Below the pieces are notes generated by a model. The model made no database searches. It was not told the DNA's origin and worked only from the letters and a program-made list of their open reading frames with translations. Positions 40,111 to 47,745 of a stretch of DNA of 64,000 bases are shown here, piece by piece. The stretch spans positions 124,001 through 188,000 of the forward strand of contig JANSYN010000002.1 in assembly GCA_024742415.1 (NCBI GenBank). Direction: 5' to 3'. Both the position numbers and the translations under genes were made by a program. The stretch's first letter is position 1, and every line of letters begins with the position of its first letter. Origin of the DNA: Gammaproteobacteria bacterium. GTDB taxonomy: Bacteria > Pseudomonadota > Gammaproteobacteria > Pseudomonadales > Halieaceae.

Positions 40111-40806
40111 TCAGGCGCGGTATTCCACGAACGAGCCCCTCACACGCGCAAAACTCACGCTCAGGAACTGCGCACCCACCTGCCACAGGTGGTCGTCTTT
40201 GGTACTGGATCGGATGCGCGCTATTGCGCTGAACAGTGCAGACTCCACTTTCACTACCTGTCCCTGGGCAAGGCTCGTCGCGCACTGAAAGCGCAGCCCT
40301 GCGGGTGAGACATCATCCGCACGTCCAGGCCAGGCATCAGGCTGCGGCCAGTGCGTATAAAACTGCAGTGGCAGATTGCGCGGCAGGCGCGCAATCGCCC
40401 GACGATCCTCCGCTTCAGTCTGCCCCATGCTCGCAGGCGGGCACAGCGGGCTGGCGCAGTTGGCGCAGGCGCTGGGCGCACCCTCATGCGGCAGCGCCGA
40501 AAAGCGGTAGGCGCAGAAGGCGCACTGCCGATGGCTGTCGTGTTCGGCGGCATTCGCCGCACGCGCGTTGCGTGTATGCACAGCCCACTCGGCCTCCCGA
40601 TTCATCCTGTCATAGGCGGAGCGATTCGCGGCGTCCATCAGCGTTTCATAGGCCTCATTGAGCATCGCCGCGGCGTGCGAGTCGCCACCCAGGTCAGGGT
40701 GCATGCCCATACGCTGCATCATCGTGCGGTAGCTGGAGCGGATCACTTCAGTGGGAGCATCCGGTTGCACATTGAGAATGCGATAGTAATTTCGGCGGTT
40801 CTTCAT
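40111..40806 (-). CDS. J-domain/zinc-ribbon/PilZ fusion protein
   Basis: A 231-residue three-part protein. Residues 5-70 are a J domain with the HPD motif at 36-38, required to stimulate DnaK ATPase. Residues 95-122 form a zinc ribbon (Cys95-x2-Cys98, Cys114-x2-Cys117). Residues 134-228 look like a PilZ domain: RRAIAR gives an RxxxR-type motif (R136-R140) and DDVSPAG (165-170) the D/NxSxxG motif, both c-di-GMP contacts. This suggests a chaperone adaptor responsive to c-di-GMP. It lies between motility-linked genes. The family link of the last domain is from motifs only. Confidence 0.8.
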   Translation of the reverse strand: MKNRRNYYRILNVQPDAPTEVIRSSYRTMMQRMGMHPDLGGDSHAAAMLNEAYETLMDAANRSAYDRMNREAEWAVHTRNARAANAAEHDSHRQCAFCAYRFSALPHEGAPSACANCASPLCPPASMGQTEAEDRRAIARLPRNLPLQFYTHWPQPDAWPGRADDVSPAGLRFQCATSLAQGQVVKVESALFSAIARIRSSTKDDHLWQVGAQFLSVSFARVRGSFVEYRA

Positions 40807-41036
40807 GATGTCTTGGACGGGTCTCGTTCGGCTTGCCTGGACTCTCTGGTCGGGTGTCTCCCTGCGGGAAACGCCCGATGCCAGCTGCAGTTTGCCGCAA
40901 CACAGGGAAATGGCTGCAAAAACAACGGCAGAGTGTTAGCGGCGTCACACAACTGTAGTCGCTTCGGCAAAAACTGCCCACCGGATCACATGGCCCGAAC
41001 GGGGTGGTCACCTGACGCCCCGCAGCGGACCCCGCT

Positions 41037-41315
41037 TCACGGCGGCCGCGCTGGCCCGGAAGGAGGCTGCACCGGTTCGCTAACAGCCGGGGATGCAGCA
41101 GCCTCAAGGTGGTAGAGACAGCTGCAGATTTCTGCCAGCAGGACGTAGAGCGCATCGGGCAAGTCAGAGGCCTCACCGGCGTTGCTGAGCAAATCTGTGA
41201 CAAGCACGTCCTGATCCAGGGCAAAGCCCTCGCGGCGTACCAGAGCATCAATACGCTCTCCCTGGGTGCTCTGCAGGCCGCGCGCCTGGCGTGGGGTTTT
41301 ATCCGCGTCTTTCAT
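41037..41315 (-). CDS. FhlX-like protein (FlhB C-terminal-domain homologue)
   Basis: A 92-residue protein. The stretch GERIDALVRREGFALDQDVLVTDLL followed by DLPDALYVLLAEICSCLYHLE matches the C-terminal export-switch domain of FlhB/YscU as found in stand-alone FhlX proteins. The NPTH cleavage motif and the preceding AVALKYD strand are absent, so it cannot act as a normal FlhB switch alone. Its ATG overlaps the stop of the FliK-like gene by four bases; this pairing is common in proteobacteria with polar flagella. A Pro-rich tail ends the protein. Confidence 0.7.
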   Translation of the reverse strand: MKDADKTPRQARGLQSTQGERIDALVRREGFALDQDVLVTDLLSNAGEASDLPDALYVLLAEICSCLYHLEAAASPAVSEPVQPPSGPARPP

Positions 41316-42433
41316 ATTCTTTCGTCCACATGTTGCATGCCATAGCCCGCATCAGCGCCCGGCCTACCGACTGACGTTTCGGGAAAATCAGGCTCGCCCT
41401 GCTCCACGCGCAGCACCGCCACCTCAAAGGCGAGCGCCTCCAGAGTCGCTCGCAGCGCGTCCAGCGCGCCATCGATTGCGGCCAGGGCGAGCTGCTCCTT
41501 GGCGTAAAAAACCACCGACACACGCGCCCCGCGCAGGAAAACCTCGGCGCCCACGGCACCCAGGCGCGGCAATACCAACTGGAGCCAGACCTTCCACTCA
41601 GCCTCTTCCTCGCCTTGCGCGGCCCCCTCTTCCCGGCGGATCACCACCCCCAGAGTGCACAGGTCTGCCTGCGTGCGAAACGGCAGATCCAGCGCCCAGT
41701 ATATTGCGCCTTGCTGCGACCAGAGCTGGGCGCGCAGTTGGTTCAGGGTCAGGCCCGCGACGGCGGCTTCCAACCCCGAGCGCAGGCTCTCCAGTGGCGC
41801 CTCCTGCACGGCGGCCGCCTGGCCGGGCTGCACCCCGCGGCGGGCCATGAACAAGAGGCGCAACAGCAGCGATTTGATGTCAACGGGCAGGCTACCAGCG
41901 CCGCTGGCCAGCGCCCTGAGAAGCGAGGATTCAAGAAAGAAGCCGGAGTTCTCAAAGGCTTCACGCAGCGCCTTTGCATCACGCGGCATCTGCGCCGTGG
42001 CGAGTTGCTCCAGCTGCGCCCCGATACGAGCTGCATCGCCTCCCAGCAGTGACAATAATTTGACTCTTTCGGCGCTGTTGAGCAGCGACTTCAGCGGGGG
42101 CAGTAAGCTCCCCTGGCGCGCGAGCAGGGCGGTAAGCTGCGCATGCAGGGGATCAACGCGGCCCGCACCGCCGGCAAATGACGCCAGAACCTGCATCTGT
42201 GGATACGGCTGCAGTGCCGTCACCTGCAGGCTGAGCACTGCGCCACGATTGGCGCTGAGCGCCGACGCCGCCGCAATGTCGTGGCCGGCGATGCGCAGCA
42301 ACAGCTGACCCTGCGCCGGCTGTTCGAGCACCCGCGCCTGCAGGGTCTGGCCCACACGCAGTGAGTTCAGCCAGGGCGTCAGGCCCGGCTGCGCGGCATC
42401 GGGCAGGCGCATGGCCAACTGAATTTCATTCAT
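41312..42433 (-). CDS. Second FliK-like flagellar hook-length control domain protein
   Basis: A 373-residue protein. The N-terminus has a small beta-rich domain (VGQTLQARVLEQPAQGQLLLRIAGHDI), the middle is helical, and the C-terminal 120 residues (WALDLPFRTQADLCTLGVVIRRE, WKVWLQLVLPRLGAVGAEVFL, VSVVFYAKEQLALAAI) resemble the FliK C-terminal domain. It is much less Ala/Pro-rich than the main FliK at 58117. It precedes and overlaps the FhlX-like gene, so the two are surely translated together. Its exact role beside the true FliK is not known. Confidence 0.7.
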   Translation of the reverse strand: MNEIQLAMRLPDAAQPGLTPWLNSLRVGQTLQARVLEQPAQGQLLLRIAGHDIAAASALSANRGAVLSLQVTALQPYPQMQVLASFAGGAGRVDPLHAQLTALLARQGSLLPPLKSLLNSAERVKLLSLLGGDAARIGAQLEQLATAQMPRDAKALREAFENSGFFLESSLLRALASGAGSLPVDIKSLLLRLLFMARRGVQPGQAAAVQEAPLESLRSGLEAAVAGLTLNQLRAQLWSQQGAIYWALDLPFRTQADLCTLGVVIRREEGAAQGEEEAEWKVWLQLVLPRLGAVGAEVFLRGARVSVVFYAKEQLALAAIDGALDALRATLEALAFEVAVLRVEQGEPDFPETSVGRPGADAGYGMQHVDERI

Positions 42434-42529
42434 GGTTTGTGAACGGCATGTTTTATGCAGGTATTTTGATGAAGGGTTTTGAGCACACGCTCAGGCAATA
42501 CGACAAAAACATATCACGCCGAGGCAGCC

Positions 42530-43252
42530 ATGTCCGTCAAGGATCTCAATCTATCACTCGACCGCCAGCTTGCCCACGACGAGTCCGCACTTCATCCCCC
42601 TGGCGGTGCCGGCCGGCGCCCAGGTTCCGAGCGCCTAAAATCCGTGGCAGGCACCGCGCCCAGTGGTCAAAAACCGTCACCTCGCAGGGCCCGGGCGGGC
42701 AACCGCAACCGATTGTGGGTGCCGACGGCGCTGATCGCGCTGGTGAATATGCTGTTTCTGGTGGTGGCCGGCATCTGGCTCACGGGGCCCCGGTTGACAC
42801 CCGCGTCCAACGCGGCTTCTGCAGCCGAGGTTGAACTGAACCAGCTGCAGACCCAGTTGGACGTCATGCAGGAGCAGCTTGTGCTGGTTCAGTCAACGCT
42901 CGAAGAACAGCAAAGGCTACTGGTTCTGCGCCAGTTGGAGACACCACCAGAGGAGGCGCCACAGGCGGCTGCCACCGCGCATGAGGATACGACCACCGAG
43001 ACGGCGCCTGCGCCCACAACGTGGCAGGTTCACCTGGGGCACTTCGCGACCCGGGATGAGGCCATCGCGCTGCAACTCGACCTCGCACAACTGGGCTATA
43101 CCGCCAATATTGCCGCCGCGGCAACACCCGACGAGCCCGGGGTCACTCTGCTGCTGGGCGGTTTTGCTGAGCGTGACCTGGCGGAACTGGCCGCCAAGGA
43201 CATCATGCAACGCACGCGGCTGAATGGCCTGTGGGTGAGCACCGGAGAATAG
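42530..43252 (+). CDS. SPOR domain membrane protein
   Basis: A 240-residue bitopic protein: a cytoplasmic charged N-terminus, one transmembrane helix at about 63-85 (VPTALIALVNMLFLVVAGIWL), a coiled coil at about 97-135, a Thr/Ala/Pro linker, and a C-terminal SPOR domain (WQVHLGHFATRDEAIALQLDL to the end). SPOR domains bind denuded septal or polar peptidoglycan. The ATG at 42530 with GAGG upstream is preferred to the more distant TTG. It is immediately upstream of the stator genes, so a link to motor or polar organisation is possible. Confidence 0.8.
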   Translation: MSVKDLNLSLDRQLAHDESALHPPGGAGRRPGSERLKSVAGTAPSGQKPSPRRARAGNRNRLWVPTALIALVNMLFLVVAGIWLTGPRLTPASNAASAAEVELNQLQTQLDVMQEQLVLVQSTLEEQQRLLVLRQLETPPEEAPQAAATAHEDTTTETAPAPTTWQVHLGHFATRDEAIALQLDLAQLGYTANIAAAATPDEPGVTLLLGGFAERDLAELAAKDIMQRTRLNGLWVSTGE

Positions 43253-43298
43253 CCCCACCGCGACTTATCCATAAAGCCGCGTTTATCCCAAAAAAAAC

Positions 43299-43326
43299 TA
43301 AAGGAATCCCCCGCCTCAACCGATAA
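43299..43326 (+). promoter_or_regulatory. Sigma-28 (FliA) type promoter of pomAB
   Basis: TAAA and ACCGATAA separated by 16 bases, against the FliA consensus TAAA-N15-GCCGATAA. One mismatch and one extra spacer base. It lies 57 bases before the pomA ATG. A FliA gene is present in the same window. Confidence 0.6.
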
Positions 43327-43382
43327 CCCCAGAGTAGTCCACGCAACTACCGACAAATCGATTAAAAAAACTGGGGATAACT

Positions 43383-44174
43383 ATGGATCTGGCAACACTA
43401 CTGGGCTTGGTTGGGGCTATCGGCATGGTGCTGGCCGCCATGTTTTTCGGCGGAGACGCGCTGATCTTCGTGAACGTTCCCTCCCTGCTCATCGTGCTCG
43501 GCGGCACCATGGCCGTGGTCATGATCAAATTCTCGATGGGACAGTTTTTCGGTGCCTTCAAAGTCGCAGCGCGTGCATTCTCATTCAAACTGGAGAGCCC
43601 GGAAGCGCTGATCGAAAAGATCGTCAGCCTCTCAAACGTGGCCCGCAAAGAGGGGATGCTGGCACTGGAGAACGAGGAAATCGAGAACGACTTTCTCAAC
43701 GAAGGCATCAAGATGCTGATCGATGGCAACAACCAGGAAGTCATCGAGACCGTTATGAACAAGGATTTACAGCAAACCATCGACCGCCACAGCTGGGGCG
43801 CCAAGGTATTCAGCGCGGCGGGTGACGTTGCCCCCGCCATGGGCATGATCGGCACGCTGATCGGCCTTGTGCAAATGTTGTCCAATATGGACGATCCCAA
43901 GTCTATCGGGCCGGCGATGGCCGTTGCCCTGCTGACCACACTCTACGGCGCGATGCTCGCCAACATGGTCGCCCTGCCCCTCGCCGACAAACTGAATCTG
44001 CGCAAGATGGACGAAGGCAGAATTCGATCGATGTGTATCGATGGCGTACTGGCGATTCAATCGGGTCAGAACCCGAGAATCATCGAATCCATGCTCAAGA
44101 CCTACCTGGATCCGAAGAAGCGCAATGACGACAGCGCGGGCTCTTCAGACGACGCCATGGGCGAGGCTGCCTGA
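43383..44174 (+). CDS. pomA: Flagellar stator protein PomA/MotA (sodium-type)
   Basis: A 263-residue four-helix stator subunit. Helix 1 LLGLVGAIGMVLAAMFFGG, helix 2 VPSLLIVLGGTMAVVMI, the large cytoplasmic loop with charged residues contacting FliG, and helices 3 and 4 in APAMGMIGTLIGLVQML and ALLTTLYGAMLANMVALPLADKL. The pattern is that of PomA-type subunits. With PomB it forms the ion channel that drives the flagellar motor. It is two bases before pomB and preceded by a FliA-type promoter. Confidence 0.9.
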   Translation: MDLATLLGLVGAIGMVLAAMFFGGDALIFVNVPSLLIVLGGTMAVVMIKFSMGQFFGAFKVAARAFSFKLESPEALIEKIVSLSNVARKEGMLALENEEIENDFLNEGIKMLIDGNNQEVIETVMNKDLQQTIDRHSWGAKVFSAAGDVAPAMGMIGTLIGLVQMLSNMDDPKSIGPAMAVALLTTLYGAMLANMVALPLADKLNLRKMDEGRIRSMCIDGVLAIQSGQNPRIIESMLKTYLDPKKRNDDSAGSSDDAMGEAA

Positions 44175-44176
44175 GC

Positions 44177-45115
44177 ATGTTCCAGGATAAAGAAGAAACC
44201 AAGGCCGGGTCGCCCGCATGGATGGCGACCTTTGCCGATTTGATGTCGTTGCTGATGTGTTTCTTCGTCCTGCTGCTGTCTTTTTCACAGATGGATGTGG
44301 AGAAGTACAAACAGGTTGCGGGCTCCATGAAAAATGCCTTCGGCGTGCAAAATAAAGTGAAGGTCATGGATATTCCCAAGGGCACCAGCATCATCGCCAA
44401 AGAGTTCAGCCCGGGCAAAACCACACCCACGCAAAGAAAAACTGTGAACCAGTTCACCACCGAAACCACCAAGCCGTCGCTGCGCGTGGGCAACCCCACG
44501 GCACCGGATCTGGACAACGGCGAGCTGAACGACGCGCAAACCCAGAAACTGCTGGAAGAAAAACTGCAGGCGTTGATCCTGCAGACCAAAGCCGATGCCG
44601 AAAAACTGCGTGAGCTGCTCAAGAGCGATATCGAGGATGGCAAGATCGATATCGAGGCCAACCAGCGCATGATTACCGTGCGGATCCGCGAAAAAGGTTC
44701 CTTCCCCTCGGGGTCCGCCGAACTCAACGCCGAATTCATGCCTGTCATGGAAACCCTGCGCGATGCCTTGCGCGACATAGACGGCAAAATCTCGGTGGAG
44801 GGTCACACCGATGATGTGCCCATTTCCAGCGCGCGCTTCAAATCCAACTGGGGGCTGTCGGCGTCGCGCGCGCTGTCGGTCACTCACGAGCTCACCAAGG
44901 CCAATGTGCTGGATTCCAACCGCTTCATGATCGTCGGGCACGCGGACACCCAGCCCTTCAAACCCAACGAATCCTGGCAAAACCGCGCCATGAACCGCCG
45001 CGTGGAAATCATTATTCGCCAGGGCACAGACAACGCCACCAGCGCCAATCTGGAGGACCTGAAGCAGGTCGCCCCGGACATTCTGGATTCGCTGGACCTT
45101 GAAGAATTGCGGTGA
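44177..45115 (+). CDS. pomB: Flagellar stator protein PomB/MotB (sodium-type)
   Basis: A 312-residue subunit. The transmembrane segment ATFADLMSLLMCFFVLLLSFS contains the essential ion-binding Asp21 and matches PomB of vibrios rather than proton-type MotB. The C-terminal OmpA-like domain (VEGHTDDVPI, NWGLSASRA, VGHADTQP, NRRVEI) anchors the stator to peptidoglycan. Sodium use is inferred from the helix; it has not been shown. It follows pomA by two bases and precedes a PilZ gene. Confidence 0.9.
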   Translation: MFQDKEETKAGSPAWMATFADLMSLLMCFFVLLLSFSQMDVEKYKQVAGSMKNAFGVQNKVKVMDIPKGTSIIAKEFSPGKTTPTQRKTVNQFTTETTKPSLRVGNPTAPDLDNGELNDAQTQKLLEEKLQALILQTKADAEKLRELLKSDIEDGKIDIEANQRMITVRIREKGSFPSGSAELNAEFMPVMETLRDALRDIDGKISVEGHTDDVPISSARFKSNWGLSASRALSVTHELTKANVLDSNRFMIVGHADTQPFKPNESWQNRAMNRRVEIIIRQGTDNATSANLEDLKQVAPDILDSLDLEELR

Positions 45116-45190
45116 TGCCATGTACAGGACCAAACTGACAGCGGGCGCAGATTCACGCCATGGCACGCAGGCTAGCGAAGGAGTCACAGG

Positions 45191-45793
45191 GTGATCGGCA
45201 GGCAGAAGGAACGGCGCAGCTACTTTCGTATCGTGGATGAAGTGGGGCTGCGCTACAGCATCATCGGCCAGGACGAAGACGCGGCTGTCGAGTGCGCAGG
45301 AGAAATCGAACTGTCGCTACCGGCACTGCTCGCCGATCTCGACCAGCAGTTCAATCGCGCCGCCAACGCACTGTGGGCCGAAAACACCCTGGCGGCGCAG
45401 GCCATCGGCATTTTGAATCGGAAGATCTCCCTGCTTGCAGGGCATTTTCTGCAGGGCGTTGAAGAGGTGCAGCACCAGTACGCGGACGTCTCGGCGAGTA
45501 TCAGCGGCTGCGGCATGGCCTTTCATTGCCAGGAGCCGCTGGCCATGGAAACGCGCCTGCGCGTCTGGGTGGTTCTACAACCCTCGATGGTAGTGGTGAG
45601 TTTCACCGCACGGGTGGTTGCCTGTGAACGCGTGTCAGAGATTCCTGCACCCGATTACCTGTTGCGCCTGAGTATTGATGAGCACTGCAACGCTGCACGC
45701 GAGCAGCTCGTGCAACACGTGGTACAGCGCCAGTCAGCGCTGCGCGGCGCAGAGCGCGCCGCAGCGGACGGCTCAGGCCTGGTCGTCGATTAA
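45191..45793 (+). CDS. PilZ domain protein
   Basis: A 200-residue protein starting with GTG and an AAGGAG site. ERRSYFR gives the RxxxR c-di-GMP motif (R9-R13). The second motif is weaker: SISGCG at 103-108 (SxSxxG, Ser in place of Asp/Asn). Residues 40-95 form a helical insert. It follows pomB by 75 bases, so it could tie stator behaviour to c-di-GMP, in the way YcgR or FlgZ do. Because the second motif deviates, binding needs proof. Confidence 0.75.
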   Translation: MIGRQKERRSYFRIVDEVGLRYSIIGQDEDAAVECAGEIELSLPALLADLDQQFNRAANALWAENTLAAQAIGILNRKISLLAGHFLQGVEEVQHQYADVSASISGCGMAFHCQEPLAMETRLRVWVVLQPSMVVVSFTARVVACERVSEIPAPDYLLRLSIDEHCNAAREQLVQHVVQRQSALRGAERAAADGSGLVVD

Positions 45794-45958
45794 TCGACCC
45801 TTGTTGTCGGCACGGTCACTCTCAGATTCAGCAGTACCCTTGCCCGCCTTGTGGCCGCCCTTGCCGGATGACTGCGACTCGCCTTTATTCTCATCATCGG
45901 CCGGGCGCCTGATGCGCGGAACCGGCACCACTGGCCGGGTGCCAATCGAATCAACCAT
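45773..45958 (-). CDS. Small hydrophilic protein of unknown function downstream of motD
   Basis: A 61-residue protein beginning MVDSIGTRPVVPVPRIRRP and continuing as a disordered, Gly/Ser/Lys/Glu-rich tail ending KGRLIDDQA. It has an excellent GGGAGGT site eight bases before the ATG. It is the last gene on the - strand after motC-motD, 102 bases from motD, and overlaps the 3' end of the convergent PilZ gene by 21 bases. No family recognised. The strong ribosome site is the main evidence that it is real. Confidence 0.5.
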   Translation of the reverse strand: MVDSIGTRPVVPVPRIRRPADDENKGESQSSGKGGHKAGKGTAESESDRADNKGRLIDDQA

Positions 45959-46060
45959 GCTTTTGCACCTCCCATACCCCTGACCGCGCAACCTGTATCG
46001 ACAGCCCACAGACACCCCTGTGCTGCGAACAGTTGCCCATGTGCAGATGGCGGACAGGCT

Positions 46061-46954
46061 TCAGTTGGTCGCCTGGGCGAGCGACTTCTCTTTCAACAGC
46101 TCAAACTCATGAATGCGATCATTGTTGCGGCTGGCCAGCGACGCGAGCACCACCACCACCACTCGGCGGTTACGCGCCCGGTCTTCCTCGGTGATGTTCT
46201 TCACCACCGGCTGATACTCCCCGTAGCCTATCGTCGCCAACCGCGACGACTCGATACCATTACGCTCAAACAGGCGCACCACCGCTGCGGCACGTGCCGA
46301 TGACAGTTCCCAATTAGAGGGAAACACCGGCGTATTGATTGGCTCGTCATCGGTAAAGCCTTCGATATGAATTCGATTGGGTAAGTCGACGAAGGCCCTG
46401 GACAGCTCTGCCAGTAGCGGCACGGACGCAGGAATCAACTCACTGCTGCCGCTTTCAAACAGCAGGCTGGACTTGATTTCCACCTCGAGCCAGAACTTGT
46501 TGCGGGTGACATCGATCATTTCTTCATCGATGGATTCCTGCATACGCTGCTCCACGTCGTCGGAAATGACATTCACTTCTTCCTCGGCAGCATCGAGCAT
46601 TCGCGCGCTGAAATCCTCATCCAACGGCTCCGTTTGCGCGACGGTGTCTGCCGGCGGCGGTGGTCGCAGGGGAATGGTGAGCGGTGCAGCATCGACGGCT
46701 GGCGAGTCCAGCGGCGAGTTCATCAGCACTGGTATCTGAGCCCAGCGCGTCAGGGGCACCGGCGGCTCACCCGCGTCGGGCTGGCGAAAGGCGGTGCCCA
46801 TGGCACTGGACAACACGCGATATTTGTCTTCGTTCACGGTAGAGATGGAGTACATAACGACAAAAAACGCAAACAGCAGGGTCACGAAATCCGCGTAGGA
46901 CACCATCCAACGCTCATGATTGTTGTGCAGCTCAATGCGCTTTCTTCTGGCCAT
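46061..46954 (-). CDS. motD: Flagellar stator protein MotD (MotB family, proton-type)
   Basis: A 297-residue MotB-family protein: a basic N-terminus ARRKRIELHNNHERWMVS, the transmembrane helix YADFVTLLFAFFVVMYSIS with the essential Asp, a long acidic linker, and an OmpA-like peptidoglycan-binding domain (IEGFTDDEP, NWELSSARAAAVVRLF, GYGEYQP, ARNRRVVV). The helix is the MotD type of pseudomonads, thought to use protons. It is 14 bases after motC. Together they are a second stator set beside PomAB. Confidence 0.9.
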   Translation of the reverse strand: MARRKRIELHNNHERWMVSYADFVTLLFAFFVVMYSISTVNEDKYRVLSSAMGTAFRQPDAGEPPVPLTRWAQIPVLMNSPLDSPAVDAAPLTIPLRPPPPADTVAQTEPLDEDFSARMLDAAEEEVNVISDDVEQRMQESIDEEMIDVTRNKFWLEVEIKSSLLFESGSSELIPASVPLLAELSRAFVDLPNRIHIEGFTDDEPINTPVFPSNWELSSARAAAVVRLFERNGIESSRLATIGYGEYQPVVKNITEEDRARNRRVVVVVLASLASRNNDRIHEFELLKEKSLAQATN

Positions 46955-46968
46955 AACAGACGCCGGAG

Positions 46969-47730
46969 CTAGGCGAGGTAACCTTCGAGTTTACTGGCTA
47001 TCGCACTGGGGTTTTCCCCCTCGGCGATTGAGACCAAACCCTCCATCAGCATCTCCTGGTATTGAACCAGCTCATCGGAGATCGTCTTCAACTTGTGCGA
47101 CATTGGCAGAAAGAAGAAGTTGGCAAGCCCGACGCCGTAGATTGTCGCCACGAACGCCACGGCGATGCCCGGGCCAAGCGCCGATGGGTCCGAAAGGTGG
47201 TTCATCACGTGGATAAGCCCGATCACCGCGCCGATAATGCCGATGGTTGGCGAGTAACCGCCCATGGCCTCGTACACCTTCGCCGCGTTGATTTCCCTGT
47301 TGGCGTTGTTATCGATTTCGATCTCCATGATGCGCGCGATCTCTTCCGGCTCGCGCCCGTCCACAAGCAGCATCAGGCCCCTGCGCACGAACTTGTCGGG
47401 CTCTTTCTGGGCGATTTTTTGCAGCGCGAGCAGGCCGTCCTTGCGCACGATTCTGCTCCAGTTGGTAATCTTGCGCAGCATGAGCGCGCGCTCGAACCGG
47501 GGTGGAAAGAACACCCAGCGAAAGCGGCGCATGCCATGTATGAAATTCTTCTGCGGAATCTGCACCAGGGTGGCACCAATGGTGCCCCCGAACACGATGA
47601 TAAAGGCGGTAAGCTGCACCAAGGAGCCGGTGGTACCGCCTTCCAACAGATTGCCACCAATCACGGCGGCCATCGACAGAACGATACCGACCAGTGAAAG
47701 CACATCGAAAGCGGGTGTTTTACTACTCAT
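46969..47730 (-). CDS. motC: Flagellar stator protein MotC (MotA family)
   Basis: A 253-residue four-helix stator subunit with SLVGIVLSMAAVIGGNLLEGG, QLTAFIIVFGGTIGATLVQ, a cytoplasmic loop, and PTIGIIGAVIGLIHVM plus AFVATIYGVGLANFFFLPMS. It is the MotC type. It starts 15 bases after the fliA stop, so it is in the same transcript as flhF-flhG-fliA. In pseudomonads cheY, cheZ, cheA and cheB lie between fliA and motC; here they are missing. Confidence 0.92.
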   Translation of the reverse strand: MSSKTPAFDVLSLVGIVLSMAAVIGGNLLEGGTTGSLVQLTAFIIVFGGTIGATLVQIPQKNFIHGMRRFRWVFFPPRFERALMLRKITNWSRIVRKDGLLALQKIAQKEPDKFVRRGLMLLVDGREPEEIARIMEIEIDNNANREINAAKVYEAMGGYSPTIGIIGAVIGLIHVMNHLSDPSALGPGIAVAFVATIYGVGLANFFFLPMSHKLKTISDELVQYQEMLMEGLVSIAEGENPSAIASKLEGYLA

Positions 47731-47745
47731 AGCTGGGCTGTTTCC

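Noticed and set aside
41037-41315. Truncated flhB pseudogene
   Set aside because: Coupled start, intact frame and the known FhlX/FliK-like pairing argue for a real small gene.
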